From Consotaella aegiceratis (GTDB lineage Bacteria > Pseudomonadota > Alphaproteobacteria > Rhizobiales > Rhizobiaceae): 64,000 nt of DNA. Numbering within the stretch: position 1 is the first letter of the stretch; the number at the start of each line of letters is the position of its first letter. The position numbers and the translations under genes are program-made. Positions 25,454 through 34,339 of this stretch are shown piece by piece. Under the pieces are notes generated by a model. That model was given only the letters and a program-made list of their open reading frames with translations. It was not told the origin of the DNA and made no database searches. Location of the stretch: contig NZ_JAZHFT010000028.1 in NCBI RefSeq assembly GCF_036541425.1, forward strand, positions 1 to 64,000, written 5' to 3'.

Positions 25454-27400
25454 TTAGAACGTCGCCTTCAGTCCGACGAAGGCCGTGCGGCCCTGCGCCT
25501 CGTAGCCGTACACCTCCTGATACTCCTCGTCGAACAGGTTTTCCACCCGGGCGTAGCCTTCCAGCACGTCGGTGAACTTGTAGCTGCCGCCGAGATTGAC
25601 CACCGTATAGCTGTCCAAGGTGGCCGTCGTGGTCGAGTAGGTGGCGCGGCCCGTGTGGTAGTCGTAGTCCTTCATCTCGCCGTTGAAGACGGCGTCGAGG
25701 AAGACGCGCGCGCGGCCCTCGTAGAATTGGTAGGACGCGTTGAGCGAGCCGGAATGGGGCGCCCGACGCACTTCCTCGTCACCGTCCGGATCCTCGGCGT
25801 CGGTATAGGTATAGGTTGCGGTGGCGGAGAAGCCGGGGAAGGGGTTGATCGTCAACGAGGCCTCGATGCCCTGGCGCTTGCTGGTGCCGTCCATGTTGAT
25901 GACGGTCGAACCGTTGCTGTAGATCTCGTTCTCCAGATCCTGGTGGAAATAGGTGAGATCGGCGACCACCAGGCCGTCTGCGAAGTCGTGCCCGATGCCG
26001 ACGTCCCAGCCGAAACTCTCCTCCGGCTCGAGATCGGGATTGCCGACGAAATAGGCCGGATAATAGCCGTAGAGCTCGGTGAAGGTCGGGTTGGTCACGC
26101 CGGTCCCGACGGAGCTGTGCAGGCGCGTATCGGCGTTGGGGATCTCCCAGGCCCCCGAGAGGCTGAAGGTCGTGGCGTCGGCGAAGTCGTCGTTGAGGTC
26201 GTGCCGGACGGCAGCGTCCAGGTAGAGCTGATCGAAGAACTCGCCGCGATACTCGCCGACGAAACCATAGGTCTCGCGCGACTTCTCGTCGTCCAACGCA
26301 CCCGCGCTGCGCGGCTCCGTCAACTGAAAGGTCTCGCGCTCCCAGTCGATGCCCCCCGTCAGCTGATGATGCGCGTCCGCGAAGGACGGCGTATCGAACG
26401 CGTAGGAGGCCTGATAGCTGGCCTTCGTCCGCCCGCCCTTGGAGCCGCCCTCGACCTCGTCGCCGTCCTCCAGTTCGTCGCGCGTATAGTGGTTGCCCGA
26501 CACGCGGGTTTCCTGCGTCAGGGCGCCGTCCAGCGACGTCCAGGTGAGCCCGAGCTGTCCGAGCACGTCTTGCGTGTCGGTCTGATTGTCGGTGTCGAGC
26601 ACCAGGCCGTAAGAGGACCCGGCGGCGAAGGTGACCGGGTCGTATGAGAAGTCCTGCGCGTCGTAGTCGCTCTTCCGGTCGACGAAACGCAGCGAGCCGT
26701 CGAGGCGCAGATCGGGCGTGATGTCGGCGTTGAACTTTCCGTTCAGCGTGAAGTTCCGGTCGCCGTCGTCCTCGTCGCCATAGGGAGAGATGTTGTAGCC
26801 GTCGGAGCGGCGATAGCTGGCCGTGACCCCGGCGTCGAATGTTTCTCCACCACCGAGGAGGGAGACCGAACCGAGCACCGTGCCGTCGGTGCCGACTTCG
26901 CTCTTGGCCGTGATTTCATGACCGTTTCGCATGCCGGTCTTGGTGATGATGTTGATCACGCCGCCGACGGCGTCCGAGCCCCAGAACGCGCTTTGCGGGC
27001 CACGCAGAACTTCGATCCGCTCGATCCCTGCCGTCTGCAGGTTCGAAAAGTCGTAGCCGTCCGTCGAGGTTTCGCTGGCCTCGATGCCGTCGATCAGGAC
27101 GAGGACATGGTTGGCCTCGGTGCCGCGAATGCGCACCTGCGTGAGGCTGCCGCGCGAACCGGCCTGCGAGACGGCGACGCCCGGCACCAGGCGCAGTGCG
27201 TCAGAGACGTATTGGATGTGGTGCTCTTCGAGCTCCTCGGCCGTGATGACCGTATAGGCGCGCCCGACCTTTTCGGCGGCTTCCGGCGTGCGGCCGGCGG
27301 TGATCACCACCGTTTCGAGCGCGGTTTCGTCCTCTTGCGCGTAGGCCGCACTCGCACCGGCAGCCGCCACCAGCGTCAGAACCAGGATCTTCGTCTTCAT
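25454..27400 (-). CDS. btuB: TonB-dependent vitamin B12 receptor
   Basis: 648 aa, fitting BtuB (about 600). After a signal peptide ending in AAYAQ (about 22), the TonB box region ETVVITAGR precedes the plug domain (about 50-150, with VSDALRLVPGVAVSQAGSRG and IERIEVLRGPQSAFWGSDAVGGVINIITK-type sequence), followed by a 22-strand barrel ending in GLKATF with a terminal Phe. It brings cobalamin through the outer membrane. The ATG follows GAGGGGAACGAA. A cobalamin riboswitch lies 200 bases upstream. Confidence 0.94.
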   Translation of the reverse strand: MKTKILVLTLVAAAGASAAYAQEDETALETVVITAGRTPEAAEKVGRAYTVITAEELEEHHIQYVSDALRLVPGVAVSQAGSRGSLTQVRIRGTEANHVLVLIDGIEASETSTDGYDFSNLQTAGIERIEVLRGPQSAFWGSDAVGGVINIITKTGMRNGHEITAKSEVGTDGTVLGSVSLLGGGETFDAGVTASYRRSDGYNISPYGDEDDGDRNFTLNGKFNADITPDLRLDGSLRFVDRKSDYDAQDFSYDPVTFAAGSSYGLVLDTDNQTDTQDVLGQLGLTWTSLDGALTQETRVSGNHYTRDELEDGDEVEGGSKGGRTKASYQASYAFDTPSFADAHHQLTGGIDWERETFQLTEPRSAGALDDEKSRETYGFVGEYRGEFFDQLYLDAAVRHDLNDDFADATTFSLSGAWEIPNADTRLHSSVGTGVTNPTFTELYGYYPAYFVGNPDLEPEESFGWDVGIGHDFADGLVVADLTYFHQDLENEIYSNGSTVINMDGTSKRQGIEASLTINPFPGFSATATYTYTDAEDPDGDEEVRRAPHSGSLNASYQFYEGRARVFLDAVFNGEMKDYDYHTGRATYSTTTATLDSYTVVNLGGSYKFTDVLEGYARVENLFDEEYQEVYGYEAQGRTAFVGLKATF

Positions 27401-27942
27401 TTCGTTCCCCTCGAGGTCGCCGCGAATGCGCGAACGGCATTCGGCTGGAGCCGCGGGTCTTCCTCGGAAGCGAACGGTGGATCATGGAATCGCGGACGAT
27501 TCCGGCCCCGGCCATCCGGACACACGGCGACATGTTGCTCACGTCACCGCACGGACAACCGCGCCTCGGCACGCCCCGTACCAAAGCTGGGTGACCGGGA
27601 TTGGCAGGTCTCCTGGCTTCCGGATCGACGTCGCTCTTCCGCCTTCCCAAGCATTGGGCTCAGTGGCTGAAGCGTGCTCGTCTCACGCTTCGATGGAAGA
27701 CGACTTTCCGGTTACAGTTGCGGGGGCAGCCCCGGAGTCGGCGCCGAAGCGCTTCACCGCGTTCCCTTTTATCCACCTTGCGGCAGAACCATTCCCATCC
27801 GCGTTGCTACAGGGGCCGGGAAAGGCGGTCAACATTTCGCCGCAATCGACAGACGCTGAGGAGGCGGGTGTAGAGTTCTTGCAACGTCGGCGGCCTCGAC
27901 GTGGCGGCCGTGCCGCCGAAAGAGCCGCCCGGAGCGAGGAGT
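27401..27942. other. btuB leader and upstream region
   Basis: Contains the cobalamin riboswitch (27600-27795), a leader of about 200 bases between it and btuB, and about 150 bases beyond, which should hold the btuB promoter and the 3' end region of the hypothetical gene at 27943. No coding sequence is supported here. An obvious T-tailed terminator in the leader was not seen, so control may be at translation. Confidence 0.6.
27600..27795 (-). promoter_or_regulatory. Cobalamin (AdoCbl) riboswitch of the btuB operon
   Basis: Read on -, the conserved elements appear in order: GGGAACGCGGTG (about 27755-27766), GGGGCTGCCCCCGC then GCAACTGTAACCGG (27708-27721), GCCACTG (27661-27667), and GAAGCCAGGAGACCTGCC (27603-27620), the B12 box. 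This is a typical cobalamin aptamer. It should repress btuB and the following transporter genes when B12 is plentiful. The expression platform would lie in the roughly 200 bases between 27600 and the btuB start. Confidence 0.93.
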
Positions 27943-28713
27943 TCAGTCGCCCGCGACGAAGAACTGCCAACGGCCGTCGGGCGTAATCCCGACACGGTAG
28001 AAATTATAGGCGCCGAACCCCTTCATCGCCTCGAAGTCGCCGGCCGTGACCAGTTCAAACAGCTCCACCATCTGCCGCTTCGTCAGGGTGTCGAGCGACA
28101 TTTGGGTGAAGTAGGGCCAGACATAGATCTCGTTGTCGGTGCCCGGCTCGTTGTGCACGTGTCCGGCCTCCAGGACCTCGAGCAGGATCGCGAGGATTTC
28201 CGCACCTTCGCCGTCGCCGGACAATTCCTTCAGAAAGGCGATCGGGTCCTCGGTCTGGGTGCCGAAACTCAGCACGGTGCCCTCGGGACCGGTCTCCAGA
28301 TAGGGCCGCAGCTTTTCGACCTCGCCGGTCCTGGCGATGTCCATCAGGCGCTGCCGCAGGTCGCGCACCGGGCGCGGAAGGTCCTCGTCCCCGTAGAGGA
28401 CGTCGGTCGGCGTATCGGTGGTCGCGGTCGCTTGGTCCGGGGCGGGCTCGCCCTCGTCGACATCGGGCTGGTCCGTCCCCGTCGCCGGGACGATTTCCTC
28501 CGGTTCCGAGACGTCGTCATTGTCGTCGGTATCGGTGGGCGCGGTCTCATCGAGATCGAGCGGCGGCAGGGGCACCGCGATGATGCCTTCCTTCGCCGGT
28601 TCCTCGCCGTCGGTTCCGATCTGCGAGAGCGCAAAAGCGCTGCTCGCGGCGCCCAGGGCGCCCGCGACAAGTGCGGTCTGCATCAACACGCGGAACAGGC
28701 GATGCGCGGCCAT
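27943..28713 (-). CDS. Conserved secreted protein with acidic linker, unknown function
   Basis: 256 aa from the ATG at 28713. A signal peptide (to about SSAFA, residue 28) is followed by an acidic low-complexity stretch (about 45-105, many Asp, Glu, Thr and Pro), then a globular C-terminal half. That half contains RPVRDLRQRLMDIARTGEVEKLRPYLETG and later YVWPYFTQMSLDTLT and VGITPDGRWQFFVAGD. I know similar periplasmic proteins only as uncharacterised Hyphomicrobiales families. The open frame runs upstream to 28863, but the signal peptide sets the start at 28713. Confidence 0.8.
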   Translation of the reverse strand: MAAHRLFRVLMQTALVAGALGAASSAFALSQIGTDGEEPAKEGIIAVPLPPLDLDETAPTDTDDNDDVSEPEEIVPATGTDQPDVDEGEPAPDQATATTDTPTDVLYGDEDLPRPVRDLRQRLMDIARTGEVEKLRPYLETGPEGTVLSFGTQTEDPIAFLKELSGDGEGAEILAILLEVLEAGHVHNEPGTDNEIYVWPYFTQMSLDTLTKRQMVELFELVTAGDFEAMKGFGAYNFYRVGITPDGRWQFFVAGD

Positions 28714-28762
28714 CTTCCCGATCCTTCGCTCTCGTGCGTCCAGGAGTGTGCGCCTGCCGGCT

Positions 28763-29044
28763 CTATTGCAGGGGGCGGTTCTGGCGAAACTCTCCGTATT
28801 CGACGCGCTGCTGCAGTTCCTTGACGAACTGCAGGACCTCTTCCTCGCCGTGCAGGCGAACAAGCTCGGTCAATGCCGTAGCGATGGCGGTCTCTGCGAG
28901 AATCTCGGCCTCGATGCCGTCGGAAATCCCGTCCGCCCAGGCCTCGTTGTGGTATTCGAGGGCGACCTGCTTCTTTTCGGCGGCGATGACTTCATCGAGT
29001 TCGGCGCCCTGCAAATCGATCATGAAAGGGTCCCCCTGGCTCAT
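28763..29044 (-). CDS. Small conserved hypothetical protein
   Basis: 93 aa, soluble, acidic, mostly helical by composition (LDEVIAAEKKQVALEYHNEAWADGISDGIEAEI). It has no signal peptide or known domain. It starts at an ATG (29044) and lies upstream of the secreted protein gene, about 50 bases away and on the same strand, so the two may be co-transcribed. The function is unknown. Confidence 0.65.
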   Translation of the reverse strand: MSQGDPFMIDLQGAELDEVIAAEKKQVALEYHNEAWADGISDGIEAEILAETAIATALTELVRLHGEEEVLQFVKELQQRVEYGEFRQNRPLQ

Positions 29045-29113
29045 TGGTTGTCAAAACTCTAACACGACCGCGCAAATTTTAAGTCTCGAACGGTCGGGAT
29101 CGTTAAGGGAATG

Positions 29114-29572
29114 TTAATTGCCGTACCTTGCGCTAATCTCCCGTGACAGAGCGATCCCCTCTTTTTGATAGCGCTGGACGGCGATTCGGGCGGCTGGCGT
29201 GCATGTGCGGTATGTCGATTCGAAGGCGCGGTAGCCGCTGTTGAAGCTGGACACCAGGATGCGTCGATCCGCCTCGTTGGGCTTCTGCGCATCGATCAGC
29301 GCGGCCATCTCGTCGCGGTAGGCGGACGCATTGGGGTCGCTGCAGAGCTTGCGCAGAAAATGCACCGATCCGAGGATCGACGACAGCCGGCTGAGCGGCT
29401 TCATGAACGGCGCGTTCGACGGCTGAACCGCCTCCGGAGCGGCATCGGGCGTGGCTCCGGCCTCTTCCGCTCGGCTGCAAACCGGGCCGACGAGAACCAT
29501 GGCCAAGGCCAGCCCCGCCGCCGGGCCAAAGGAGAAACGACATGCCATCATGGCCATGGTTTGGCGTGACAT
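29114..29572 (-). CDS. TIGR02301-like secreted protein, unknown function
   Basis: 152 aa from the ATG at 29572. A signal peptide spans to about SRAEE. The mature part (SILGSVHFLRKLCSDPNASAYRDEMAALI, then NEADRRILVSSFNSGYRAFESTYRTCTPAA) matches what I know as the TIGR02301 family, small secreted proteins of Hyphomicrobiales with conserved cysteines (in LCSD and RTCTP). Several Met codons near the start (29572, 29557, 29545) leave the exact start open. Confidence 0.78.
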   Translation of the reverse strand: MSRQTMAMMACRFSFGPAAGLALAMVLVGPVCSRAEEAGATPDAAPEAVQPSNAPFMKPLSRLSSILGSVHFLRKLCSDPNASAYRDEMAALIDAQKPNEADRRILVSSFNSGYRAFESTYRTCTPAARIAVQRYQKEGIALSREISARYGN

Positions 29573-29682
29573 TAACACAAAATCAACCACTTCGCCGATG
29601 CCTGGCGTGAATTGACGCAGGGTGCGCCATTCCCGCAACAAGCCTTGGCCGCCGTCGATCGGACCCGGCCGCGGCCCCGTCC

Positions 29683-30120
29683 CTACAGACCGGCCAAATG
29701 AGCGCGGTGGGCAGAGCGTACGATCTTGACCAAGCCCGGCGTGAGCTTGTCGTCGCGCTCGAGCTCCTCGATTCCGGCGAGAGAGTGGAATCCGACGGCG
29801 CGGGCATCGTCGCCCGCAACGGGCACGGCGTCGACGGGCAGGCCTTGCGCGCCGCGATAGACGGCGATCACCGCATGGGTTCCGTCCTCCGGACTGATCG
29901 CCTCGTGCAGGCAGACGAAGGCGAAGCGGGCCACGTCGAGACCGGTTTCCTCCATGACCTCACGCCGCAGCGCCTCTTCGAGCCGCTCGCCAAATCGCAC
30001 CTTGCCGCCCGGCAGGCTCAACAGGCCGAGCGCCGGCGGTCGGCCGCGCTCCACCAGCAGCACCTTTTCAGCCCGGAACAGGCAAACGGATACACCGAGC
30101 AGGGGAGCGCGCGCGATCAT
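29683..30120 (-). CDS. NUDIX hydrolase
   Basis: 145 aa. The NUDIX box G-x5-E-x7-REVxEExG is complete in GKVRFGERLEEALRREVMEETGLDV. The start LGVSVCLFRAEKVLLVERG and SLPGGKV fit the ADP-ribose pyrophosphatase / 8-oxo-dGTP type, but the substrate cannot be told. It lies downstream of purC on the same strand with a 132-base gap. Confidence 0.9.
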   Translation of the reverse strand: MIARAPLLGVSVCLFRAEKVLLVERGRPPALGLLSLPGGKVRFGERLEEALRREVMEETGLDVARFAFVCLHEAISPEDGTHAVIAVYRGAQGLPVDAVPVAGDDARAVGFHSLAGIEELERDDKLTPGLVKIVRSAHRAHLAGL

Positions 30121-30252
30121 TTCGCGACTCTACGCCGACCGGCCCCGCTGGCCAACGGGAGGAGCCGTCTCAGCCGCTATCCGCTCCCGGCATTCGCCGG
30201 ATCGGTCCGACCGCTCTGGCGCGACTATTCCCGGCGGCGGAGACCGGCGGTC

Positions 30253-31215
30253 TTATGAAGGCAAAAAGTAGGACGACAGGTTCTGCCGGATGCGCGCCAG
30301 CGGCGTCTCACCCGAGAGATCGGGTTCGAAGGCCTGGCCCGTGATCGTCTGATACGCGTCGATATACGTCTTTGACGCGGCTTCGATCAGATCGTCCGGG
30401 ATGGCCGGAATCGGGTCGCGGTAAGGGTCGCAGCGGGCATCGACCCAGGCGCGGACGATATCCTTGTCGAGCGACGGCGGGCGGTTGCCGCGTTCGAACG
30501 CCTCCTGGTATCCCTCGGCCAGCCAGAAGCGCGAACTGTCCGGCGTATGGATCTCGTCCGCCAGAATGACGGCTCCCGCCTCGTCGGTGCCGAATTCGTA
30601 CTTCGTATCGGCCAGGATCAGCCCTCGGTCGGCGGCCATCGCCTGTCCTCGCGTGAACAGGGCGATGGCCGCGGTGGAGACGGAGTTCCACTGATCTTCG
30701 GTCAGCAGGCCCCGTTCGACGATTTCATCGACGGCCAACGGCTCGTCATGCCCTCCGTCGAAGGCCTTGGTGGTGGGCGTGATGATCGGGCCCGCGAGCC
30801 TCTCGTGGTCGCGAAGCCCGTCAGGAAACGCGTGTCCGTACATGACCCTCTCGCCCTTCTTGTAGCGGGTGAGGATCGATGTGCCGGTGGTTCCGGCCAG
30901 ATATCCGCGCACGACGATTTCGACCGGCAGGACCCGCAGTTTCTTGCCGACCACGACGTTGGGATCGGGATAGTCGAGCACGTGGTTTTCGCAGATGTCG
31001 GCGGTGGTCTCGAACCAGTACCGCGCCAGCTGCGTCAGGACCTGCCCCTTGAACGGAATCGAGGCGAGGATGCGGTCGAAAGCGGAGATCCGGTCGGTCG
31101 CGATCAGGATGCGCCGGTTGTCGGGCAGGTCATAGCAATCCCGGACCTTCCCGAAATAGGGATTGGGCAATTCGGGAATACGGGCGTGGTCGAGGACGCG
31201 ATAAGGCGAGGTCAT
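30253..31215 (-). CDS. purC: Phosphoribosylaminoimidazole-succinocarboxamide synthase
   Basis: 320 aa. SAICAR synthase joins aspartate to CAIR in purine synthesis. Markers: GKVRDCYDL, IATDRISAFDRIL, EIVVRGYLAGT, and LILADTKYEFG. It is longer than the roughly 250-aa form that usually sits beside purS-purQ in alphaproteobacteria and resembles the long form; it might be a second copy. No other pur gene is near. The ATG at 31215 is used; a GTG at 31221 is possible. Confidence 0.93.
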   Translation of the reverse strand: MTSPYRVLDHARIPELPNPYFGKVRDCYDLPDNRRILIATDRISAFDRILASIPFKGQVLTQLARYWFETTADICENHVLDYPDPNVVVGKKLRVLPVEIVVRGYLAGTTGTSILTRYKKGERVMYGHAFPDGLRDHERLAGPIITPTTKAFDGGHDEPLAVDEIVERGLLTEDQWNSVSTAAIALFTRGQAMAADRGLILADTKYEFGTDEAGAVILADEIHTPDSSRFWLAEGYQEAFERGNRPPSLDKDIVRAWVDARCDPYRDPIPAIPDDLIEAASKTYIDAYQTITGQAFEPDLSGETPLARIRQNLSSYFLPS

Positions 31216-31341
31216 GAGCACCGGCGCTGAGTGGATCGCAACAAGGTCTTTTGGCTATCATACTATCGGGCCGATGTCCGTCGTGTTCCGCGCGGCCGCC
31301 CGCCCTTGACACCGCTCCCCGCCTGAGGCTCAACGGCCGGC

Positions 31342-32127
31342 ATGTGCGGACGGTTTGCGCTGACGGCATCTCACGACATCCTGGCCGAGCTGATGGCGAT
31401 CCGGGCGGCGGAGCCATATCCGCCGCGCTACAACATCGCCCCCACGCAGCCGATCCTGATCGTCGCCGGCGGCCGCCGCGAGCGGCCCGACGCCGACAAT
31501 CCCGAACGCCAGGCGCGGCTGGTGCGCTGGGGGCTGATCCCTTCCTGGGTCAAGGATCTCAAGGGGTTTCCGCTGCTCTTCAACGCCCGCTCGGAATCGA
31601 CCCACGAAAAGAGCGCGTTCCGCGCCGCCATGCGCCACCGCCGCTGCCTGGTGCCGGCCACCGGCTTCTACGAATGGCGGCGGCAGGGCAAGGCGAAGGC
31701 CGAGCCGTATTTCGTCCGGCCGAAGGTGGGCGGGCTGATGGCCTTCGCCGGCCTGTTCGAAACCTGGCTGGCGCCGGACGGTGGCGAACTGGACACTGCG
31801 ACCATCCTGACGACGGCCGCCAATTCGACGCTTTCGCCGATCCACGAGCGCATGCCGGTGGTCGTCGCGCCGCGCGATTTCGACCGCTGGCTGAATTGCT
31901 GGGAAAACGACGCTCCCGCCGTGGCCGGCCTGCTGCGTCCGGCCAACGATGACCTGCTGGAGGCGATTCCGGTCTCCGACAAGGTGAACCGGATTGCCAA
32001 TATGGGGCCGGAGGTGCAGGCTCCGCTCGATCGCGCTATGACGGAGCGCCCCGCTTCGAATCAGGCGTCGCCCAGGCCCGACGACGCGCCGGACGACGAG
32101 CCGCCGGTTCAGCCGTCGCTTTTCTGA
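31342..32127 (+). CDS. SOS-response-associated peptidase (SRAP, HMCES/YedK family)
   Basis: 261 aa. SRAP proteins form a covalent bond with abasic sites in single-stranded DNA. The catalytic set is present: Cys2 (MCGRFAL), N81 in LFNARSES, E111 in GFYEWRR, H169 in SPIHERMPVV. Cys2 must become N-terminal, so the start ATG at 31342 is fixed. Divergent from purC. The C-terminus is a Pro/Asp-rich tail. Confidence 0.94.
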   Translation: MCGRFALTASHDILAELMAIRAAEPYPPRYNIAPTQPILIVAGGRRERPDADNPERQARLVRWGLIPSWVKDLKGFPLLFNARSESTHEKSAFRAAMRHRRCLVPATGFYEWRRQGKAKAEPYFVRPKVGGLMAFAGLFETWLAPDGGELDTATILTTAANSTLSPIHERMPVVVAPRDFDRWLNCWENDAPAVAGLLRPANDDLLEAIPVSDKVNRIANMGPEVQAPLDRAMTERPASNQASPRPDDAPDDEPPVQPSLF

Positions 32128-32153
32128 CGCCCAAACTCCAAGGATTTGCCCCC

Positions 32154-33191
32154 GTGAACATCGATCTCCTGAAGCGTCTGTGCGAGACCCCCGGCGTGCC
32201 CGGCCGCGAGCGCCGCATCCGTGATCTCATCACCAGCGAGGCCGAGGGCCTGTTCGACGAGATCCGCGTCGATGCGCTCGGCTCGCTCATCTGCACCCGC
32301 AAGGGCAAGGGCGACAAGCCGCTGAAGGTGATGCTGCTCTGTCATATGGACGAGATCGGCTTCCTGGTCTCGCACGTCACCGACAAGGGCTTCATCAACG
32401 TCGATCCCGTCGGCGGCTTCGATCCACGCAACCTGTTCTCGCGCCGCGTGCTGGTGTGCACCGAGACCGGCGACCACCGGGGCGTGATGAACGCCGAGGG
32501 CAAGCCGATCCACATCCAGTCGGCCGAAGAGCGCAAGAAGATGCCGGAGCCGAACGAGTTCTTCGTGGACATCGGCCATGGCGCCGCCACCAAGGACTTC
32601 GTCCAGGTGGGCGACTATGTCGTGATGCACGAACCGTTCGAGGAAATGGGCGACAAGATCGTATCCAAGGCGCTCGACAACCGCATCGCCTGCTGGCTCG
32701 GACTGGAGGCCGTGCGGGCGCTGGTCGAGGGGAAGGTCGAGCATGATTGCGAGCTGACCGTCGCCTTCACCGCCCAGGAGGAGGTCGGCCTGCGCGGCGC
32801 CAAGACCGCGTCCTTCGGCGTGCAGCCGGATATCGGCATCGGTGTCGACACGACGCTCTCCTGCGATACGCCGGGCGTGCCCGACAAGGATCGCACCACC
32901 ATTCAGGGCAATGGCGTCGGCCTGCACATGAAGGATGGCTCCTTCATCGCCGATATCGAGCTTATCCGCGAGTTCGAGGCGCTCGCCAAGGCCAACGACA
33001 TCGCCTATCAGCGCACCATTCTCGCCCGCGGCGGCCAGGACGGCGCGGCGGTGCAGCAGACGGCCTCGGGCGCCCGTGCGGTGGGTATCGTGGTGGGCAC
33101 CCGCTACATCCACACCGTGGCCGAGATGATCGATAAGCGCGATCTCGACGCAGCACGGCGGCTGCTTACCGCCTTCGTCGCGGCGCACTGA
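32154..33191 (+). CDS. M42-family metallopeptidase (glutamyl aminopeptidase type)
   Basis: 345 aa. M42 enzymes are dodecameric di-metal aminopeptidases. CHMDEIGFLV, SKALDNRIACWLG, FTAQEEVGLRGAK (catalytic Glu pair) and GVDTTLSCDTPG are visible. Starts at a GTG preceded by CAAGGATTTGCC. 26 bases after the SRAP gene and 18 before the LysE gene, so they may form one transcript. The exact substrate is not known. Confidence 0.93.
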   Translation: MNIDLLKRLCETPGVPGRERRIRDLITSEAEGLFDEIRVDALGSLICTRKGKGDKPLKVMLLCHMDEIGFLVSHVTDKGFINVDPVGGFDPRNLFSRRVLVCTETGDHRGVMNAEGKPIHIQSAEERKKMPEPNEFFVDIGHGAATKDFVQVGDYVVMHEPFEEMGDKIVSKALDNRIACWLGLEAVRALVEGKVEHDCELTVAFTAQEEVGLRGAKTASFGVQPDIGIGVDTTLSCDTPGVPDKDRTTIQGNGVGLHMKDGSFIADIELIREFEALAKANDIAYQRTILARGGQDGAAVQQTASGARAVGIVVGTRYIHTVAEMIDKRDLDAARRLLTAFVAAH

Positions 33192-33209
33192 CGGGCTTAA
33201 GGCGCCGCA

Positions 33210-33824
33210 ATGCTGGCCGCCGCGACGGCCGGGTTTCTGCTCGGCCTCAGCCTGATCGTGGCGATCGGGGCGCAGAACGCCTTTGTCCTGCGCCAGGGGC
33301 TGGTGCGCCGGCATGTGCTGGCGCTCTGCCTGATCTGCTCGCTGTCCGATGCGGTACTGATCGCCGCCGGGGTCGCCGGACTGGGCAGCCTGATTTCCAG
33401 CCACCCGCGCCTGATCGCCGTCGTTGCGGTCGGCGGCGCGATCTTTCTCTATGCGTATGCGGCATTGGCGCTTCGCCGCGCGTTTTCCGGCGAAGCGCTG
33501 AAGGCCAGGGATGACGACGGCGCCGCCTCGCTCAAGGCGGCGGCGCTCACCTGCCTGGCGCTGACCTTTCTGAACCCCCACGTCTATCTCGACACGGTGG
33601 TCCTGCTCGGCAGCCTGTCGGCACGCTTTGCCACGCCACAGGACCGTCTCGCCTACGCGATAGGGGCCGCGACGGCGTCCTTCGCCTGGTTCTTCGCGCT
33701 CGGCTACGGTGCCAGACTGCTGGCACCGCTGTTTGCCAAACCGATATCCTGGAGAATCCTCGATCTCGTCATCGCCGCCGTGATGGCGACGCTGGCGACG
33801 AATCTGTTAGTCGAGGTCGCCTGA
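33210..33824 (+). CDS. LysE/ArgO-family amino acid exporter
   Basis: 204 aa with six expected membrane helices. The signature GLSLIVAIGAQNAFVLRQGL at the start and LTFLNPHVYLDTV in the middle identify the LysE/ArgO family, which export lysine or arginine. No adjacent LysG/ArgP regulator is present. The 3' end overlaps the convergent small gene at 33807. Confidence 0.92.
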   Translation: MLAAATAGFLLGLSLIVAIGAQNAFVLRQGLVRRHVLALCLICSLSDAVLIAAGVAGLGSLISSHPRLIAVVAVGGAIFLYAYAALALRRAFSGEALKARDDDGAASLKAAALTCLALTFLNPHVYLDTVVLLGSLSARFATPQDRLAYAIGAATASFAWFFALGYGARLLAPLFAKPISWRILDLVIAAVMATLATNLLVEVA

Positions 33825-33989
33825 TTCGAACTCACGGTCGTGCTCGACCGCCGTCTCGCCATGGCTCCTGCAGCACGGCTGGCTGGCGGCGGCCACGGCC
33901 GCGATGCCGAGCGAGTGATAGTGATGATCGATGTCGACTTCCTGGTCGCGTTCGTTCTTCGATCGGAATTCGGGAGAGATGCTGTTCAT
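33807..33989 (-). CDS. Small conserved hypothetical protein, 60 aa
   Basis: 60 aa beginning MNSISPEFRSKNERDQEV. It has a central DHHYHSLGIAAVAAASQPCC segment with four His and two adjacent Cys, and an acidic tail. Short Hyphomicrobiales proteins with a Y-x-x-x-G-I-x-A-V-A-A-A core are familiar to me as hypotheticals. It overlaps the end of the LysE gene by 18 bases in convergent orientation. The ATG at 33989 is preceded by an adequate purine-poor context; the call is moderate. Confidence 0.5.
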   Translation of the reverse strand: MNSISPEFRSKNERDQEVDIDHHYHSLGIAAVAAASQPCCRSHGETAVEHDREFESGDLD

Positions 33990-34339
33990 GATATCAGTCC
34001 ATGTGCCATTTGCCCGCCGGACGTGCGGAGGTTGCATGGTAACTCTATGATTTCGGCATCATAGAGGCAGCTCCTGGCTTCAATCTGACCACGATCTTTC
34101 GACCTGACCAGGGCCGGAGCCGCATAGCACCGTTGCGGTCTCCCCATATGTTGGCCGGGGCAGAGGTACGTCTTCCACTTTTCTGGTTGCGGGGTGCGCG
34201 CGGCAGGGTCGCCTGGCCGCATCGCCAACCCTCTGGGGTTTGTGCTTCGCGCCGTTGATGATAGCGCATAGAAACCAAGACACGCTGAGATGTCGGCCGC
34301 CATGCGCTATGTCAAAGTGCAGGTGGCCAGGAGAGGACG
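33990..34339. other. Intergenic region before cysS
   Basis: 350 bases. It should contain the promoters of the divergent small gene and cysS. It is somewhat less GC-rich than its surroundings. No tRNA, riboswitch or T-box was recognised; open frames here are not convincing. Confidence 0.5.

Noticed and set aside
33990..34339. T-box or tRNA before cysS
   Set aside because: No T-box sequence or cloverleaf found; T-boxes would also be unusual in this group.
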